This document shows, in pieces, positions 44,318-52,635 of a DNA stretch of 64,000 bases (position 1 is the stretch's first letter; every line of letters begins with the position of its first letter). The stretch comes from Rhodoferax sp. (GTDB taxonomy: Bacteria > Pseudomonadota > Gammaproteobacteria > Burkholderiales > Burkholderiaceae_C), in NCBI GenBank assembly GCA_024236015.1, contig JACKLK010000009.1:186001-250000 (forward strand), in the 5' to 3' direction. The position numbers were made by a program, and so were the translations under genes. The notes below the pieces were generated by a model, which ran no database searches, was not told the origin of the DNA, and saw only the letters and a program-made list of their open reading frames with translations.

Positions 44318-44334
44318 CTATCCCCAGGGGATAG
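44318..44334. repeat. 17-bp palindrome, copy 1
   Basis: CTATCCCCAGGGGATAG is a perfect 17-bp palindrome (odd centre). Copy 1 lies just after the STY4528 stop. Copy 2 follows 69 bases later and copy 3 is at 46358. The sequence after copies 1 and 2 is also related, so they are a partial tandem duplication. Confidence 0.7.
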
Positions 44335-44386
44335 TTGGAACAGCAGGCCTTCCGGCGCGCACGGTAGTCGCTGTGCACAGCCGGAC

Positions 44387-44403
44387 CTATCCCCAGGGGA
44401 TAG
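44387..44403. repeat. 17-bp palindrome, copy 2
   Basis: This is an identical CTATCCCCAGGGGATAG, 120 bases before the start of the TIGR03761-family gene. It is well placed as an operator or RNA hairpin for the 44524 operon. Confidence 0.7.
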
Positions 44404-44523
44404 CCGGAACACGCAGCCTTCCAGGATGGCAAACCGGGCGCACCGCGGATTCGGTTTGTTGACTGACGGCCTTCCGGTCGATGCGGATGCTGGCGGCTCG
44501 TTCCCTTACCGCGAGTCGTCACC

Positions 44524-45306
44524 ATGGCCACCGAACGCTCTGAACCGCTGCAACTCAATCTCGGGTCGCTGCGCAGCACGATGTCGCTGACGCTGCACAC
44601 CCACCACGCATCCCGCATCTGGCATGGCCGCGCGCCGGCCGAAGGACGCCCCGGCATCATTGGCCTGAACGCCTACATCAGTGTGATGAACAAAATGAAA
44701 AGGGGCTCGGAGCAGGACGACCCGTACAGCGACTGGTGGATGCTGCGCATCGAGGACAAGCTGGAGCAGACGAAGGCGGCCTTGAAGGGACTGCGCGAGC
44801 AGGTGGACCAGGCCCTGGCCGACGTGCCCGCGGCGCTGTCATTGGGCGAGAACATGAACGTGCAGCCGGTGAAGCTGCCGCTGTTCGTGAACGCCCAGCT
44901 CGGGTTCATGGCGGTGTACCTGCTGGCCGACTACGACGACCTGGCGCGGCGGTTGATCCTGGCCCACCACACGGCGCTGATCGACCGCAGCACGCTGGAG
45001 CGCTGGCTCAACGAAGGTGCGCACAGCTTGCGCAGTCTCTTCTCGTTGGCACAGCAGTACCGCTACTCCGGCGCGACGCGCGACGACTTCGCATCCAAGA
45101 ACGCGGTGGCGCGGGCCGCGTTGGAGAGGTTCGGCGAGCTGCCGCAGGACGTGCTCGAAGGCACGCGCCGCTCGCGCTTTGCGCCACCGATCGCGCGGCG
45201 GGCCAACCGCGCGGGCACGCCTGACGCTGATGCGGACGCCAACACCGACGCGGCATCGCAGGATGGCGCAGCCGATGGTGCTCAAGGCGAGGACGCTCCG
45301 GCATGA
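44524..45306 (+). CDS. TIGR03761-family (PFL_4669) integrating conjugative element protein
   Basis: The 260-residue protein matches this ICE-specific family: LGSLRSTMSLTLHTHHASRI at the start, GRPGIIGLNAYISVMNKMKR, and VKLPLFVNAQLGFMAVYLLA. The C-terminus is an acidic, alanine-rich tail (from about residue 230). It overlaps the DUF3158 gene by 4 bases. The molecular function is not known; its place among replication and SSB genes suggests DNA metabolism. A 211-base region with two 17-bp palindromes precedes it. Confidence 0.88.
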   Translation: MATERSEPLQLNLGSLRSTMSLTLHTHHASRIWHGRAPAEGRPGIIGLNAYISVMNKMKRGSEQDDPYSDWWMLRIEDKLEQTKAALKGLREQVDQALADVPAALSLGENMNVQPVKLPLFVNAQLGFMAVYLLADYDDLARRLILAHHTALIDRSTLERWLNEGAHSLRSLFSLAQQYRYSGATRDDFASKNAVARAALERFGELPQDVLEGTRRSRFAPPIARRANRAGTPDADADANTDAASQDGAADGAQGEDAPA

Positions 45307-45860
45307 CTGCATCACCGTCATCGGCGCGCTTCACGCCTCTGGAACAGGCGGACTTCCAGCGGCTGGAACACGCAGCCTACCTAAAAGGCCTTTTGAAGCC
45401 CTTTAAAGGTAAGGGGAGTCTGGAGGCCTGGGCCAGCCAATGCACCGCGCTGCGCGACGACGTGATCGCGCTGGCGCAGCAGCGCATCCTCTCGCAGGCG
45501 CGCGCCTTTCCCTTTAGCCGGCTGGACGTGCAACTGGCCCAGCAGACCACTGGCGCAGGCACGACCTTCCTGCGCTGGCGCAACCTCGACCGTTCCAGCA
45601 TGGGCGTGGCGCTGTGGGAATCGCTGCTCGCGCGCCCGACGACACCGGCCTCGCTGATCGACGACCTGTACGCGATCGAGCTGCAGCGCATCGTTCTGAA
45701 CATGCAGATCAGCCTCACCCACACCCTGGCCCGCCAGGCCCTGGACTGCGCCAACAAGATGGCCCAGGCCGAAGCGGTCTACCTGCGGCGCGTCCGCGGG
45801 CATGCCCCGTCCACGAGCGTCACCACCACCACTTCACCCACCACCCAGGAGTCACCATGA
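45303..45860 (+). CDS. DUF3158 family protein
   Basis: The 185-residue protein resembles DUF3158 proteins of integrative elements: FTPLEQADFQRLEHAAYLKG, ARAFPFSRLDVQLAQQTTGA, TFLRWRNLDRSSMGVALWE. It is probably cytoplasmic and helical. It overlaps the upstream gene (ATGA) and shares its last four bases with the start of ssb. The function is unknown. A perfect AAAAGGCCTTTT palindrome falls inside its coding sequence at 45383-45394, probably by chance. Confidence 0.82.
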   Translation: MTASPSSARFTPLEQADFQRLEHAAYLKGLLKPFKGKGSLEAWASQCTALRDDVIALAQQRILSQARAFPFSRLDVQLAQQTTGAGTTFLRWRNLDRSSMGVALWESLLARPTTPASLIDDLYAIELQRIVLNMQISLTHTLARQALDCANKMAQAEAVYLRRVRGHAPSTSVTTTTSPTTQESP

Positions 45861-46303
45861 GCACGCACTTCGTCGGCGAGGGCAACATCGGTTCTGCGCC
45901 GGACTATCGCGAGTTTCCGAACGGCAACGACGAGCCGCGCAGGTTGCTGCGCCTGAACGTCTACTTCGACAATCCCGTTCCCACCAAGGATGGCTTCGAG
46001 GACCGCGGCGGCTTCTGGGCACCGGTCGAACTGTGGCACCGCGAGGCCGACCACTGGAAGACGCTGTACCAGAAGGGCATGCGCGTGCTGGTCGAGGGCC
46101 GCACGGTCAAGGACGAGTGGGAGGATGCCGACGACAACGAGCGCACGACCTTCAAGATCGAAGCGCGGCGCGTCGGCATCCTGCCGTACCGCATCCAGGC
46201 CGTGACCCTCAGCGCGCGGACGCCGGAATCCGAGGCGGCCGTACCGGCGCCGAAGGAGGCCAAGGGGACCAAGCCGCCGAAGGACACCAAGGCCAAGGGC
46301 TGA
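45857..46303 (+). CDS. ssb: Single-stranded DNA-binding protein, ICE type
   Basis: SSB coats single-stranded DNA during transfer and replication of the element. The 148-residue protein has the OB fold with LLRLNVYFDNPVP, FWAPVELWHREADHWKTLYQ and GMRVLVEGRTVKDEW. The C-terminus is lysine-rich (ending KDTKAKG) and lacks the DDxIPF tail that recruits host partners. ATG 45857 follows aggag and overlaps DUF3158. The pairing with topoisomerase III downstream is typical of these elements. Confidence 0.88.
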   Translation: MSTHFVGEGNIGSAPDYREFPNGNDEPRRLLRLNVYFDNPVPTKDGFEDRGGFWAPVELWHREADHWKTLYQKGMRVLVEGRTVKDEWEDADDNERTTFKIEARRVGILPYRIQAVTLSARTPESEAAVPAPKEAKGTKPPKDTKAKG

Positions 46304-46357
46304 TTCCCGCAGGGGGCGGCTGTAGCAACCCTCAGACGCCCGCCATGCACCAGCGAG

Positions 46358-46374
46358 CTATCCCCAGGGGATAG
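46358..46374. repeat. 17-bp palindrome, copy 3
   Basis: This is an identical CTATCCCCAGGGGATAG between ssb and topB. The same 249-base gap has a hairpin GGCCCC/GGGGCC at 46500-46519, about 35 bases before topB. Confidence 0.7.
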
Positions 46375-46552
46375 CGCCAAGGTCGTCCACCGAATTCCAG
46401 TCGCCCTCCCGAAACGGGCCTCCCGCTGCGCCAGCAGCCGACGACGTGGGGACAAAGCGGGGGCTGCGCCAATCGGCTTCCTTGCTGCCGTCATCTTCCG
46501 GCCCCGCCAAGCTGGGGCCATTCGATGAACCGCACATCCGAGAGGAAGCTTC

Positions 46553-48562
46553 ATGCGTGTGTTCCTGTGCGAGAAGCCTTCGCAAGGCAAAGACATCGCC
46601 CGCGTGCTGGGCGCCAGCCAGCGCGGCAACGGCTGCTACAGCGGCTCGGGTCTGGTCGTGACCTGGTGCATCGGACACCTGATAGAAGCTGCACCGCCGG
46701 AAGCCTACGGCGAGCAGTACAAGCACTGGTCCATCGACCAGCTTCCCATTCTTCCCGCCCGCTGGCGCGTCGAGGTCAAGCCCAAGACCGCCACGCAGTT
46801 CAAGACCGTGCAGCAGCTTCTCGCCAAGGCGACCGAGCTGGTGATCGCCACCGACGCCGACCGCGAAGGCGAGATGATTGCCCGAGAGATCGTCGAGCTG
46901 TGCGGCTACCGCGGGCCGATCCAGCGGTTGTGGCTGTCGGCGCTCAACGACGCGAGCATTCGCAAGGCGCTGGGCGCATTGAAACCCTCGGCCGAGACGC
47001 TGCCGCTGTACTACTCGGCCTTGGCGCGCAGCCGCGCCGACTGGCTGATCGGCATGAACCTGAGCCGGCTGTTCACCGTGCTCGGCCGGCAGGCCGGCTA
47101 CGACGGCGTGCTGTCGGTCGGGCGGGTGCAGACGCCGACGCTGCGCCTGGTGGTCGAGCGCGACCGCGAGATCGCGCGCTTCGTCTCGGTGCCGTTCTGG
47201 GCCGTCGAGGTGGCACTGGCGCATGCGGGCCAGCGCTTCATGGCGAACTGGACGCCGCCGCCCGGCTGCACCGACGACGCCGGTCGCTGCTTGCAGCAGT
47301 CGGTGGCGCAGCAGGCTGCCGAGCGCCTCCGCAGTGCCGGCCAGGCGCAGGTGCTGTCGGTGGAGACGGAGCGCATGCGCGAAGGCCCGCCGCTGCCGTT
47401 CGACCTGGGGACGCTCCAAGAAGTCTGTTCCAAGCAGTTGGGGCTGGATGTGCAGGAAACCCTGGACATTGCCCAGGCCCTGTACGAAACCCACAAGGCC
47501 ACGACCTATCCGCGCTCCGACTCGGGCTACCTGCCCGAGAGCATGCTGGTCGAGGTGCCGGCGGTGCTCGATGCCGTGCTCGCCACCGATCCGACTCTGC
47601 GCCCGCTGATGGAGCGCCTGGACCGTGCGCAGCGCTCGCGCGCCTGGAACGACGGCAAGGTGACCGCGCACCACGGGATCATTCCCACTCTGGAGCCGGC
47701 CAAGCTGTCCGCGATGAACGAGAAGGAGCTGGCCGTCTATCGCCTGATCCGCGCGCACTACCTGGCGCAGTTCCTGCCGCACCACGAGTTCGACCGCACG
47801 GTGGCGCAACTGGCCTGCGGCGGGCAGCAGCTCCAGGCGATCGGCAAGCAAGTCGTCGTTTCGGGCTGGCGCCAGGTGCTGGCCGAGCCGAAAGCCCAGG
47901 ATACGGACAGTGAGCCGCAGCGCAGCCAGGTCTTGCCCGCGCTGCGCGAGGGCCTCACCTGCCAGGTCGGCCAGGTTGATCTGAAGGCGTTGAAGACGCT
48001 GCCGCCCAAGCCCTACACGCAGGGCGAGCTGGTCGCCGCGATGAAAGGCGTCGCCAAGCTAGTCACCGACCCGCGCCTGAAGCAGAAGCTCAAGGACACG
48101 ACGGGCATCGGCACCGAGGCCACGCGCGCCAACGTCATCGGCGGGTTGCTGGCCCGCGGCTACCTGGTCAAGAAGGGCCGCGCCATCCGTGCCTCGGATG
48201 CCGCCTTCACGCTGATCGACACCGTGCCGCCGGCCATTGCCGATCCCTGCACGACGGCGGTCTGGGAGCAGGCGCTGGACATGATCGAAGCCGGCACGTT
48301 GACGCTGGACACCTTCATCGAGAAGCAATCCGCCTGGGTGGTCCAGCTCGTGCAGCAGTATCGCGGCGCGACGCTTGCCATGAAGCTGCCGCCGTCGCCG
48401 GCCTGCCCGCAATGCGGCGCACCGATGCGCCAGCGCAGCGGCAAGAGCGGTGCGTTCTGGTCGTGCAGTCGCTACCCGGATTGCAAGGGCACGCAGCCGG
48501 TCGAGTCCTCGCCGGGCAAGCGCGGTACGCCGCGCAAGCGGTCCACCGCCAAGGCGCCCTGA
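46553..48562 (+). CDS. topB: DNA topoisomerase III, ICE type
   Basis: This type IA topoisomerase passes single strands and resolves linked DNA. The 669-residue protein starts MRVFLCEKPSQGKDIARVLG and has the TOPRIM acidic motif ATDADREGEMIAREI. The active-site tyrosine is in TTYPRSDSGYLPE near residue 320. A C-terminal four-cysteine zinc ribbon CPQCGAPM and CSRYPDCKG is followed by a basic tail. The RBS gaggaag lies 6 bases before the start. Such topB copies are part of the conserved core of PFGI-1/ICEclc-like elements and are distinct from the chromosomal enzyme. Confidence 0.95.
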   Translation: MRVFLCEKPSQGKDIARVLGASQRGNGCYSGSGLVVTWCIGHLIEAAPPEAYGEQYKHWSIDQLPILPARWRVEVKPKTATQFKTVQQLLAKATELVIATDADREGEMIAREIVELCGYRGPIQRLWLSALNDASIRKALGALKPSAETLPLYYSALARSRADWLIGMNLSRLFTVLGRQAGYDGVLSVGRVQTPTLRLVVERDREIARFVSVPFWAVEVALAHAGQRFMANWTPPPGCTDDAGRCLQQSVAQQAAERLRSAGQAQVLSVETERMREGPPLPFDLGTLQEVCSKQLGLDVQETLDIAQALYETHKATTYPRSDSGYLPESMLVEVPAVLDAVLATDPTLRPLMERLDRAQRSRAWNDGKVTAHHGIIPTLEPAKLSAMNEKELAVYRLIRAHYLAQFLPHHEFDRTVAQLACGGQQLQAIGKQVVVSGWRQVLAEPKAQDTDSEPQRSQVLPALREGLTCQVGQVDLKALKTLPPKPYTQGELVAAMKGVAKLVTDPRLKQKLKDTTGIGTEATRANVIGGLLARGYLVKKGRAIRASDAAFTLIDTVPPAIADPCTTAVWEQALDMIEAGTLTLDTFIEKQSAWVVQLVQQYRGATLAMKLPPSPACPQCGAPMRQRSGKSGAFWSCSRYPDCKGTQPVESSPGKRGTPRKRSTAKAP

Positions 48563-49340
48563 CGCCCGCGATTCCCTCTGCCGCGCCGGCCGCTCACTGG
48601 TGGCGAGGCAAACGTCCCGCGTGTGCGGGGCACACCCCAGCGCGCATTCCCTTCTGCGACGGTGCGCACGTCCCGCCCGGCCGATGCCGGACAGCGGGAC
48701 GGAAGGTCTTTGCTCCGCGGGTCGCGCCATGCGCCCGCCCTGGTCGATGTGCTTGCGTTGATCGCGAACGGTCCCCTGACGCCTTGCCTATGCCTGTGCC
48801 CCGTGCCTGAGCATTGCGCGAGCCGTCAGGAGACCGCTCCGGTCCACGGTATTCGGTGCCGGTGCCCGCCGGCGGAACAACGGGCTCCCTTTGTGCGCGG
48901 ATGTGTGCCAGAGGTTTCCGGCCCCAGCCACGAAACGGGCCGGGTGCGAATGCTGATGCAGCGAATGGCTTTGACGACGGCCTGGCCTGCGACAGCCCAT
49001 AGGTGGCTTTCTTCCTCTTCCGCCGATGGCCTTCGGGTCATCGGCCCCTTGGTCGTGCCCACCTCCAAAGCGGACGGCGGGCGGTTCCATTTCCACCGCG
49101 ACGACGCGATGCCGCGCGTCCATCCTCGTGCCATGCGCTGCTGACGGTCGTCAGCACCATGCCCTGGCAGCTTCGGTCTTCAAGGCTGCAACGCGGTTCG
49201 CCGCGCTGACCGGACCCGTCCGCCTCGCACCGACCACCGCGGACGCTCGTCGTTTCCGGCGACGGTGCATTTTCTCAACCACCCGAGGGGAAGCCGATCC
49301 CTTGGGGATGTGCGCTCCTCGATCTTTCAAGGAGCACGTC
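48563..49340. other. Long structured intergenic region after topB
   Basis: This stretch of about 780 bases has no supported gene. It holds a nested inverted repeat GTCCCGC/GCGGGAC around CCGGC/GCCGG near 48670-48701, a hairpin GCCGATG/CATCGGC near 49022-49045, and, from 49139, the first copy of the three-stem leader described separately. It serves as a long leader for the gene at 49341. Confidence 0.6.
49139..49205 (+). ncRNA. Structured leader RNA motif, copy A
   Basis: Three consecutive stems: TGCTGAC/GTCAGCA (loop 4); then linker CATGCCCTGG; GCAGC/GCTGC with a loop ending CTTCAAG; then CGCGG-TTCG-CCGCG. Copies B (51112) and C (54591) have the same order with compensatory changes. A further stem CGTCG/CGACG follows at 49248-49264. 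It lies upstream of the gene at 49341. Confidence 0.7.
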
Positions 49341-49589
49341 ATGTCTGAACCTTCCACCGCACCTCCCTCCGCAACTTCTGCGGCAACGGTGCGCAGCGGT
49401 GCGCTGGCGCTGGCCTACACGGGCAAGTGTCTGCCGCTGCAAGTCCTGCTCAGTGCGGCCGGCCACTACATCGGCACGCACGACGACGAAGGCCCGGTAT
49501 CGCGGGAGTCCGTCGAGTACTTCCCGAGCCCCGAAGCCGCGCAGCGCGCCCTGGCCACCGACGCCTGGACGCAGCGCAGCCATCCCTGA
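49341..49589 (+). CDS. Hypothetical ICE protein (82 aa)
   Basis: I do not recognise a family. The 82-residue protein has a threonine/serine/alanine-rich N-terminus (about residues 1-22) and a compact domain with GALALAYTGKCLPLQVLLSA and GHYIGTHDDEGPVSRESVEY. ATG 49341 follows ttcaaggag, a good RBS. A structured leader (copy A) sits about 140 bases upstream. The next gene begins 25 bases later, so the two may be co-transcribed. Confidence 0.75.
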   Translation: MSEPSTAPPSATSAATVRSGALALAYTGKCLPLQVLLSAAGHYIGTHDDEGPVSRESVEYFPSPEAAQRALATDAWTQRSHP

Positions 49590-49614
49590 TTTCCCTTCCC
49601 TCAGGAGCTTTCTC

Positions 49615-50007
49615 ATGAACCTGCCATTGCGTCAGGAGCTGTACGACCAGCTCGCGCGTGAAGACGCGCATTTCAGCCGTGCGCCCCAAGCCTTCTTCGA
49701 AGCCTGGAAGCGCGGTGCGGAGATCGCCGGTGCCGAGTGGTTCGGCGACGGCACCCGCGAAGGCTTGCAGCGTGCCAAGTCCAAGTGGGATCTGCGGCCC
49801 AAGCTGCTGCTGCTCAACGACGCCCTCGGCGTGCTGAGCAGCGGCCAGCGGATGTTCTTGTCCGCGATGGTGAGCTTCTACAACTCCCGCGAGGGAGGCG
49901 CGATGCTCAAGCGTTGCGGCTTCGAGGGCCTGTCCGATCTGGGTGGTCTCGATCTGGAACGGCGCCAGGTCATCGCGGACCTGACGCTGAACTACCACGG
50001 TTGGTGA
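49615..50007 (+). CDS. Hypothetical ICE protein (130 aa)
   Basis: I do not recognise a named domain. The 130-residue protein is probably all helical: LPLRQELYDQLAREDAHFSR, FEAWKRGAEIAGAEWFGDG, LNDALGVLSSGQRMFLSAMV. ATG 49615 has caggag 8 bases upstream. It may be co-transcribed with the 82-residue gene before it. The following 190-base gap before the next gene has a hairpin AATCCCC/GGGGATT near 50155-50170. Confidence 0.78.
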   Translation: MNLPLRQELYDQLAREDAHFSRAPQAFFEAWKRGAEIAGAEWFGDGTREGLQRAKSKWDLRPKLLLLNDALGVLSSGQRMFLSAMVSFYNSREGGAMLKRCGFEGLSDLGGLDLERRQVIADLTLNYHGW

Positions 50008-50200
50008 GCCGACGCCGGCCTGCCACCGAATTGCTTCTCCAACCCGTGAGGGGCATGCGCGCTGCAAGGCGCCATGTCCCTCGTTTTCTTTCAGACCTGT
50101 CCTCCCTGGGCGCCAGCCGCCTGGCTCCCATTTCATCCACTCGCTGGGGTTCAATCCCCGGCAGGGGATTGCCTCGGCCATCCTCTGCCGGAGAAATCCC

Positions 50201-50914
50201 ATGTCCTATCCCAACAATCCTTTCGTCCGTGGCTATCACGGCCTCTCGGTCGAGCGGCTGCTCGCCATTTCCTACGACGACGATTGCCCATTGACCTACC
50301 TGCCGCTGCACGCCTCGCAGTCGCATCTGCCGGACAGCCAGGTCATGCGCTATCCGTGCATCTTCAGCGACGACTTCGCCCTCATCACCGAGGGCCAGGA
50401 CGTGCCGCCGGAGCTGGACGCGCAATGCCGAAGCCACGGCATTGCGCGCACCGTGGTCTATGCCGTCATGGCCGAAGAAGACAGCAAGCCGCTGCACGTG
50501 GCCGACACCTACTCGGACGAGGCTGCACGCGAAGTGGCTCGACGCCTGCGCTTCGACGCCGGACACTACAGCCGGTGCTGGGAGATCAGCAGCGGCCACA
50601 TCACGGAAGCCGCCTGGCATTTCCTCGCCGAGCTGGCGGACATCGCGACGCCGACGGCGTTCCTCTTCATCGCCTTCCGTATTCCGTACAGCCAGGCGAT
50701 CGGCGTGAAGCTGATCGCCACGCCCTGGACGGATGCGAACCTGCGAATGGTCGAAGGCACGACCGCGAAGCGGCTGGATCGGGAGCACCGCCGCAAGGGC
50801 ATGCCCGATTGCCTGGTCGAGGTGCTGCGCCTGGCGGCGCTCGCCGACGTGCGCATGCTGATCTTCGACGCTGATGCGCCGGTGCTCGACGGATTGCCCG
50901 TCTTCGATGAATGA
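50201..50914 (+). CDS. Hypothetical ICE protein (237 aa)
   Basis: No function can be assigned. The 237-residue protein is acidic, with YDDDCPLTYLPLHASQSHLP near residue 25 and CWEISSGHITEAAWHFLAEL near residue 127. It lacks membrane helices or a signal peptide. ATG 50201 follows ccggag. A strong terminator at 50923 ends its transcript, so it is probably expressed alone. Similar proteins occur in related ICEs, but I know no experimental data. Confidence 0.78.
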   Translation: MSYPNNPFVRGYHGLSVERLLAISYDDDCPLTYLPLHASQSHLPDSQVMRYPCIFSDDFALITEGQDVPPELDAQCRSHGIARTVVYAVMAEEDSKPLHVADTYSDEAAREVARRLRFDAGHYSRCWEISSGHITEAAWHFLAELADIATPTAFLFIAFRIPYSQAIGVKLIATPWTDANLRMVEGTTAKRLDREHRRKGMPDCLVEVLRLAALADVRMLIFDADAPVLDGLPVFDE

Positions 50915-50922
50915 CCCTTCCT

Positions 50923-50950
50923 GAGCCCCGTTCGCGGGGCTCTTTCATTT
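50923..50950 (+). terminator. Rho-independent terminator
   Basis: GAGCCCCG-TTCG-CGGGGCTC followed by TTTCATTT, 9 bases after the stop of the 237-residue gene. Confidence 0.85.
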
Positions 50951-51337
50951 GGTGAACAGCGGTCGCCGCGCGCTGCTGAAGTGGCGGTGGGAGAACCGGA
51001 GCCGCCTGCACGGCCGCAGGCACCACACACGCCTCGCCAATGCGGGAAGGCGTCGATGCCCATTACCACTCGCGCCCGCGCGATGCCGACGCCACGCTTA
51101 CACCATGTTCCGCTGACACCCGTCAGCAGCATGCCCAGGTAGCCATGATCTTCAAGGCTACGGCGCGGTTTTCGACCGCGTTGATCGACCAGTTCGCACC
51201 GGCATCCTTGCGCGAACGTCCATCGGTTCCGACCGATGGTGATGCCACCAAGCTGTTCCTTCAACCCACGCGGGGGTTCCACACCTTCCCCGCCTGGGTC
51301 GGGTGTGTCTCCGCTTCTTTTTCTCAGGAGATTCACC
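50951..51337. other. Long leader of the DUF3577 gene
   Basis: No gene. Contains structured leader copy B (51112-51180), a further 7-bp stem CATCGGT-TCCG-ACCGATG (51221-51238) and a hairpin AACCC/GGGTT (51263-51278) before the RBS caggag. Confidence 0.65.
51112..51180 (+). ncRNA. Structured leader RNA motif, copy B
   Basis: Stem I GCTGAC/GTCAGC, linker CATGCCCAGG, stem II GTAGCC/GGCTAC with loop ATGATCTTCAA, stem III CGCGGT/ACCGCG with loop TTTCG. It precedes the DUF3577 (STY4534) gene. Predicted RNA classes named after DUF3577 have been reported from comparative genomics; I cannot verify that this is the same class. Confidence 0.72.
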
Positions 51338-51910
51338 ATGACCACTTCCACCGACAAGTCCTACTTCGACCTGCACATCACGGGCCTCGGGTATCTCAAC
51401 CGCATCCGCGAAGTGAAGCCCAAGAAAGGCGACGCCTTCCTGGCCTGCGACATCGCGGCGCTCAACGGTCCCAGCGACGACGTGTCCTATGTCCGTTTCG
51501 ATACGCGCGTCTCGGGCTCCGAAGCGCAGCACCTGGTGCGCCGTTGCATCGAGGCCGTCGAGGTCGAGAAGAAGGTGATGATCGGCTTTCGCCTCGGCGA
51601 CCTGTGGGCCGACACCTTCACCTACTCCAAGGGCAAGCGGGCCGGCGAACAGGGGGTGAGCTTCAAGGCCCGCCTGCTGTTCATCAGTTGGATCAAGGTC
51701 AATGGCAAGCTCGTCTACAAGGCCGAGCCCAAGTCGACCGAGGCCGACGATCGCCAGGATGGTGACGCGCGCACCCCGGAAGTCCCCGCGACGACCGAAG
51801 CGCCCGCTGCCCGCCAAGCCCCCGCGAAGCAGGCCACCCAGCCCGCTGCCGAAGCTGCCGATGAAGCCGCTGCCGATGCCCCCACATTGGCCGTCGCCGA
51901 GTCGTTCTGA
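51338..51910 (+). CDS. STY4534-family ICE replication protein (DUF3577)
   Basis: The 190-residue protein matches DUF3577: FDLHITGLGYLNRIREVKPK, DAFLACDIAALNGPSDDVSY, FKARLLFISWIKVNGKLVYK. The core (about residues 8-130) looks like an OB-fold, and a low-complexity alanine/proline tail follows. SSB-like or replication roles have been proposed for STY4534 proteins. ATG 51338 is chosen because it follows caggag and starts the domain. It has its own structured leader upstream and a terminator downstream. Confidence 0.87.
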   Translation: MTTSTDKSYFDLHITGLGYLNRIREVKPKKGDAFLACDIAALNGPSDDVSYVRFDTRVSGSEAQHLVRRCIEAVEVEKKVMIGFRLGDLWADTFTYSKGKRAGEQGVSFKARLLFISWIKVNGKLVYKAEPKSTEADDRQDGDARTPEVPATTEAPAARQAPAKQATQPAAEAADEAAADAPTLAVAESF

Positions 51911-51914
51911 TCCA

Positions 51915-51942
51915 CAAGGCCCCCACGGGGCCTTGTCTCTTT
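51915..51942 (+). terminator. Rho-independent terminator
   Basis: CAAGGCCCC-CAC-GGGGCCTTG followed by TCTCTTT, 4 bases after the DUF3577 stop. Confidence 0.8.
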
Positions 51943-51960
51943 CGTCAGCAGGAGACCTTC

Positions 51961-52572
51961 ATGATCACCATCCCCGGCCAACTGGCCATCAAGACCATCC
52001 ACGGCAGGAACGGCGACTTCAACGTCGGCCGCCTGGCGACCTCGATCGGCGAGTTCGTCGTGAAGAACGCCGAGCTGGACCAGTATGCCGAAGGCAAGTA
52101 CGAGGGCGATTTCATCATCACGGAGATCCGTCCCTCCACGTACAACGCCAACGGCCGCATGGTCATCGAAATCCGCGCCCACCTGGGCGGGATGACGCTG
52201 TCCAACATCGACGCCCTGAGCCGCGACGACGCCCGTCGGCTGAGTCCGCAGGAAGTCGATCCGCTCGATGAGGAAACGCCGGCCCCTGCGCCCGCCGAAC
52301 CGAAGGCACCCGCCCGAGGCAAGGCCCGCAAGTCGCGCGATCCCCTGGTCGATACCACGCCGTTCGGCAGCGAACCGGCCGCCACGTCACCCGCGGCATC
52401 TGCCGATGCGGACGACGCAGCGCTGTTCGGCACGCTCTGGCCGCTGGGCGAGACCGTCAAGCTCGATGCCACCGTGGATCGCCGCGTCCTGCGTCAGCAG
52501 CGCGACCGCCTCGGCGAGCTGGGCTACGAGTTCGCTCCGCTGTCCCAGGACTGGCACCTCGCTACCGCCTGA
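51961..52572 (+). CDS. DUF3275 family protein
   Basis: The 203-residue protein matches DUF3275: ITIPGQLAIKTIHGRNGDFN, VGRLATSIGEFVVKNAELDQ, FIITEIRPSTYNANGRMVIE. The N-terminal half is a beta-rich domain, the middle (about 100-150) is a proline/alanine linker, and the C-terminus DRRVLRQQRDRLGELGYEF is a conserved tail. The function is unknown. ATG 51961 has caggag upstream, and a hairpin without a T run follows the stop (52576-52601). Confidence 0.85.
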   Translation: MITIPGQLAIKTIHGRNGDFNVGRLATSIGEFVVKNAELDQYAEGKYEGDFIITEIRPSTYNANGRMVIEIRAHLGGMTLSNIDALSRDDARRLSPQEVDPLDEETPAPAPAEPKAPARGKARKSRDPLVDTTPFGSEPAATSPAASADADDAALFGTLWPLGETVKLDATVDRRVLRQQRDRLGELGYEFAPLSQDWHLATA

Positions 52573-52575
52573 CCA

Positions 52576-52601
52576 CCCGCCGGGGTTCTTCCCCCGGCGG
52601 G
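52576..52601 (+). terminator. Strong hairpin after DUF3275
   Basis: CCCGCCGGGG and CCCCGGCGGG pair across a 6-base loop. No T run follows, so it may be an RNA-stability hairpin or a Rho-assisted stop. Confidence 0.5.
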
Positions 52602-52635
52602 GCGGAACTCCGGCCTTTGTCACAGGAGAAATCCC

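Noticed and set aside
45383..45394. AAAAGGCCTTTT palindrome as an operator
   Set aside because: It occurs once, inside the DUF3158 coding sequence, with no sign of promoter context.
46525..47913. 462-residue plus-strand open frame inside topB
   Set aside because: It is out of frame with the well-supported topoisomerase III gene and has shadow-type composition.
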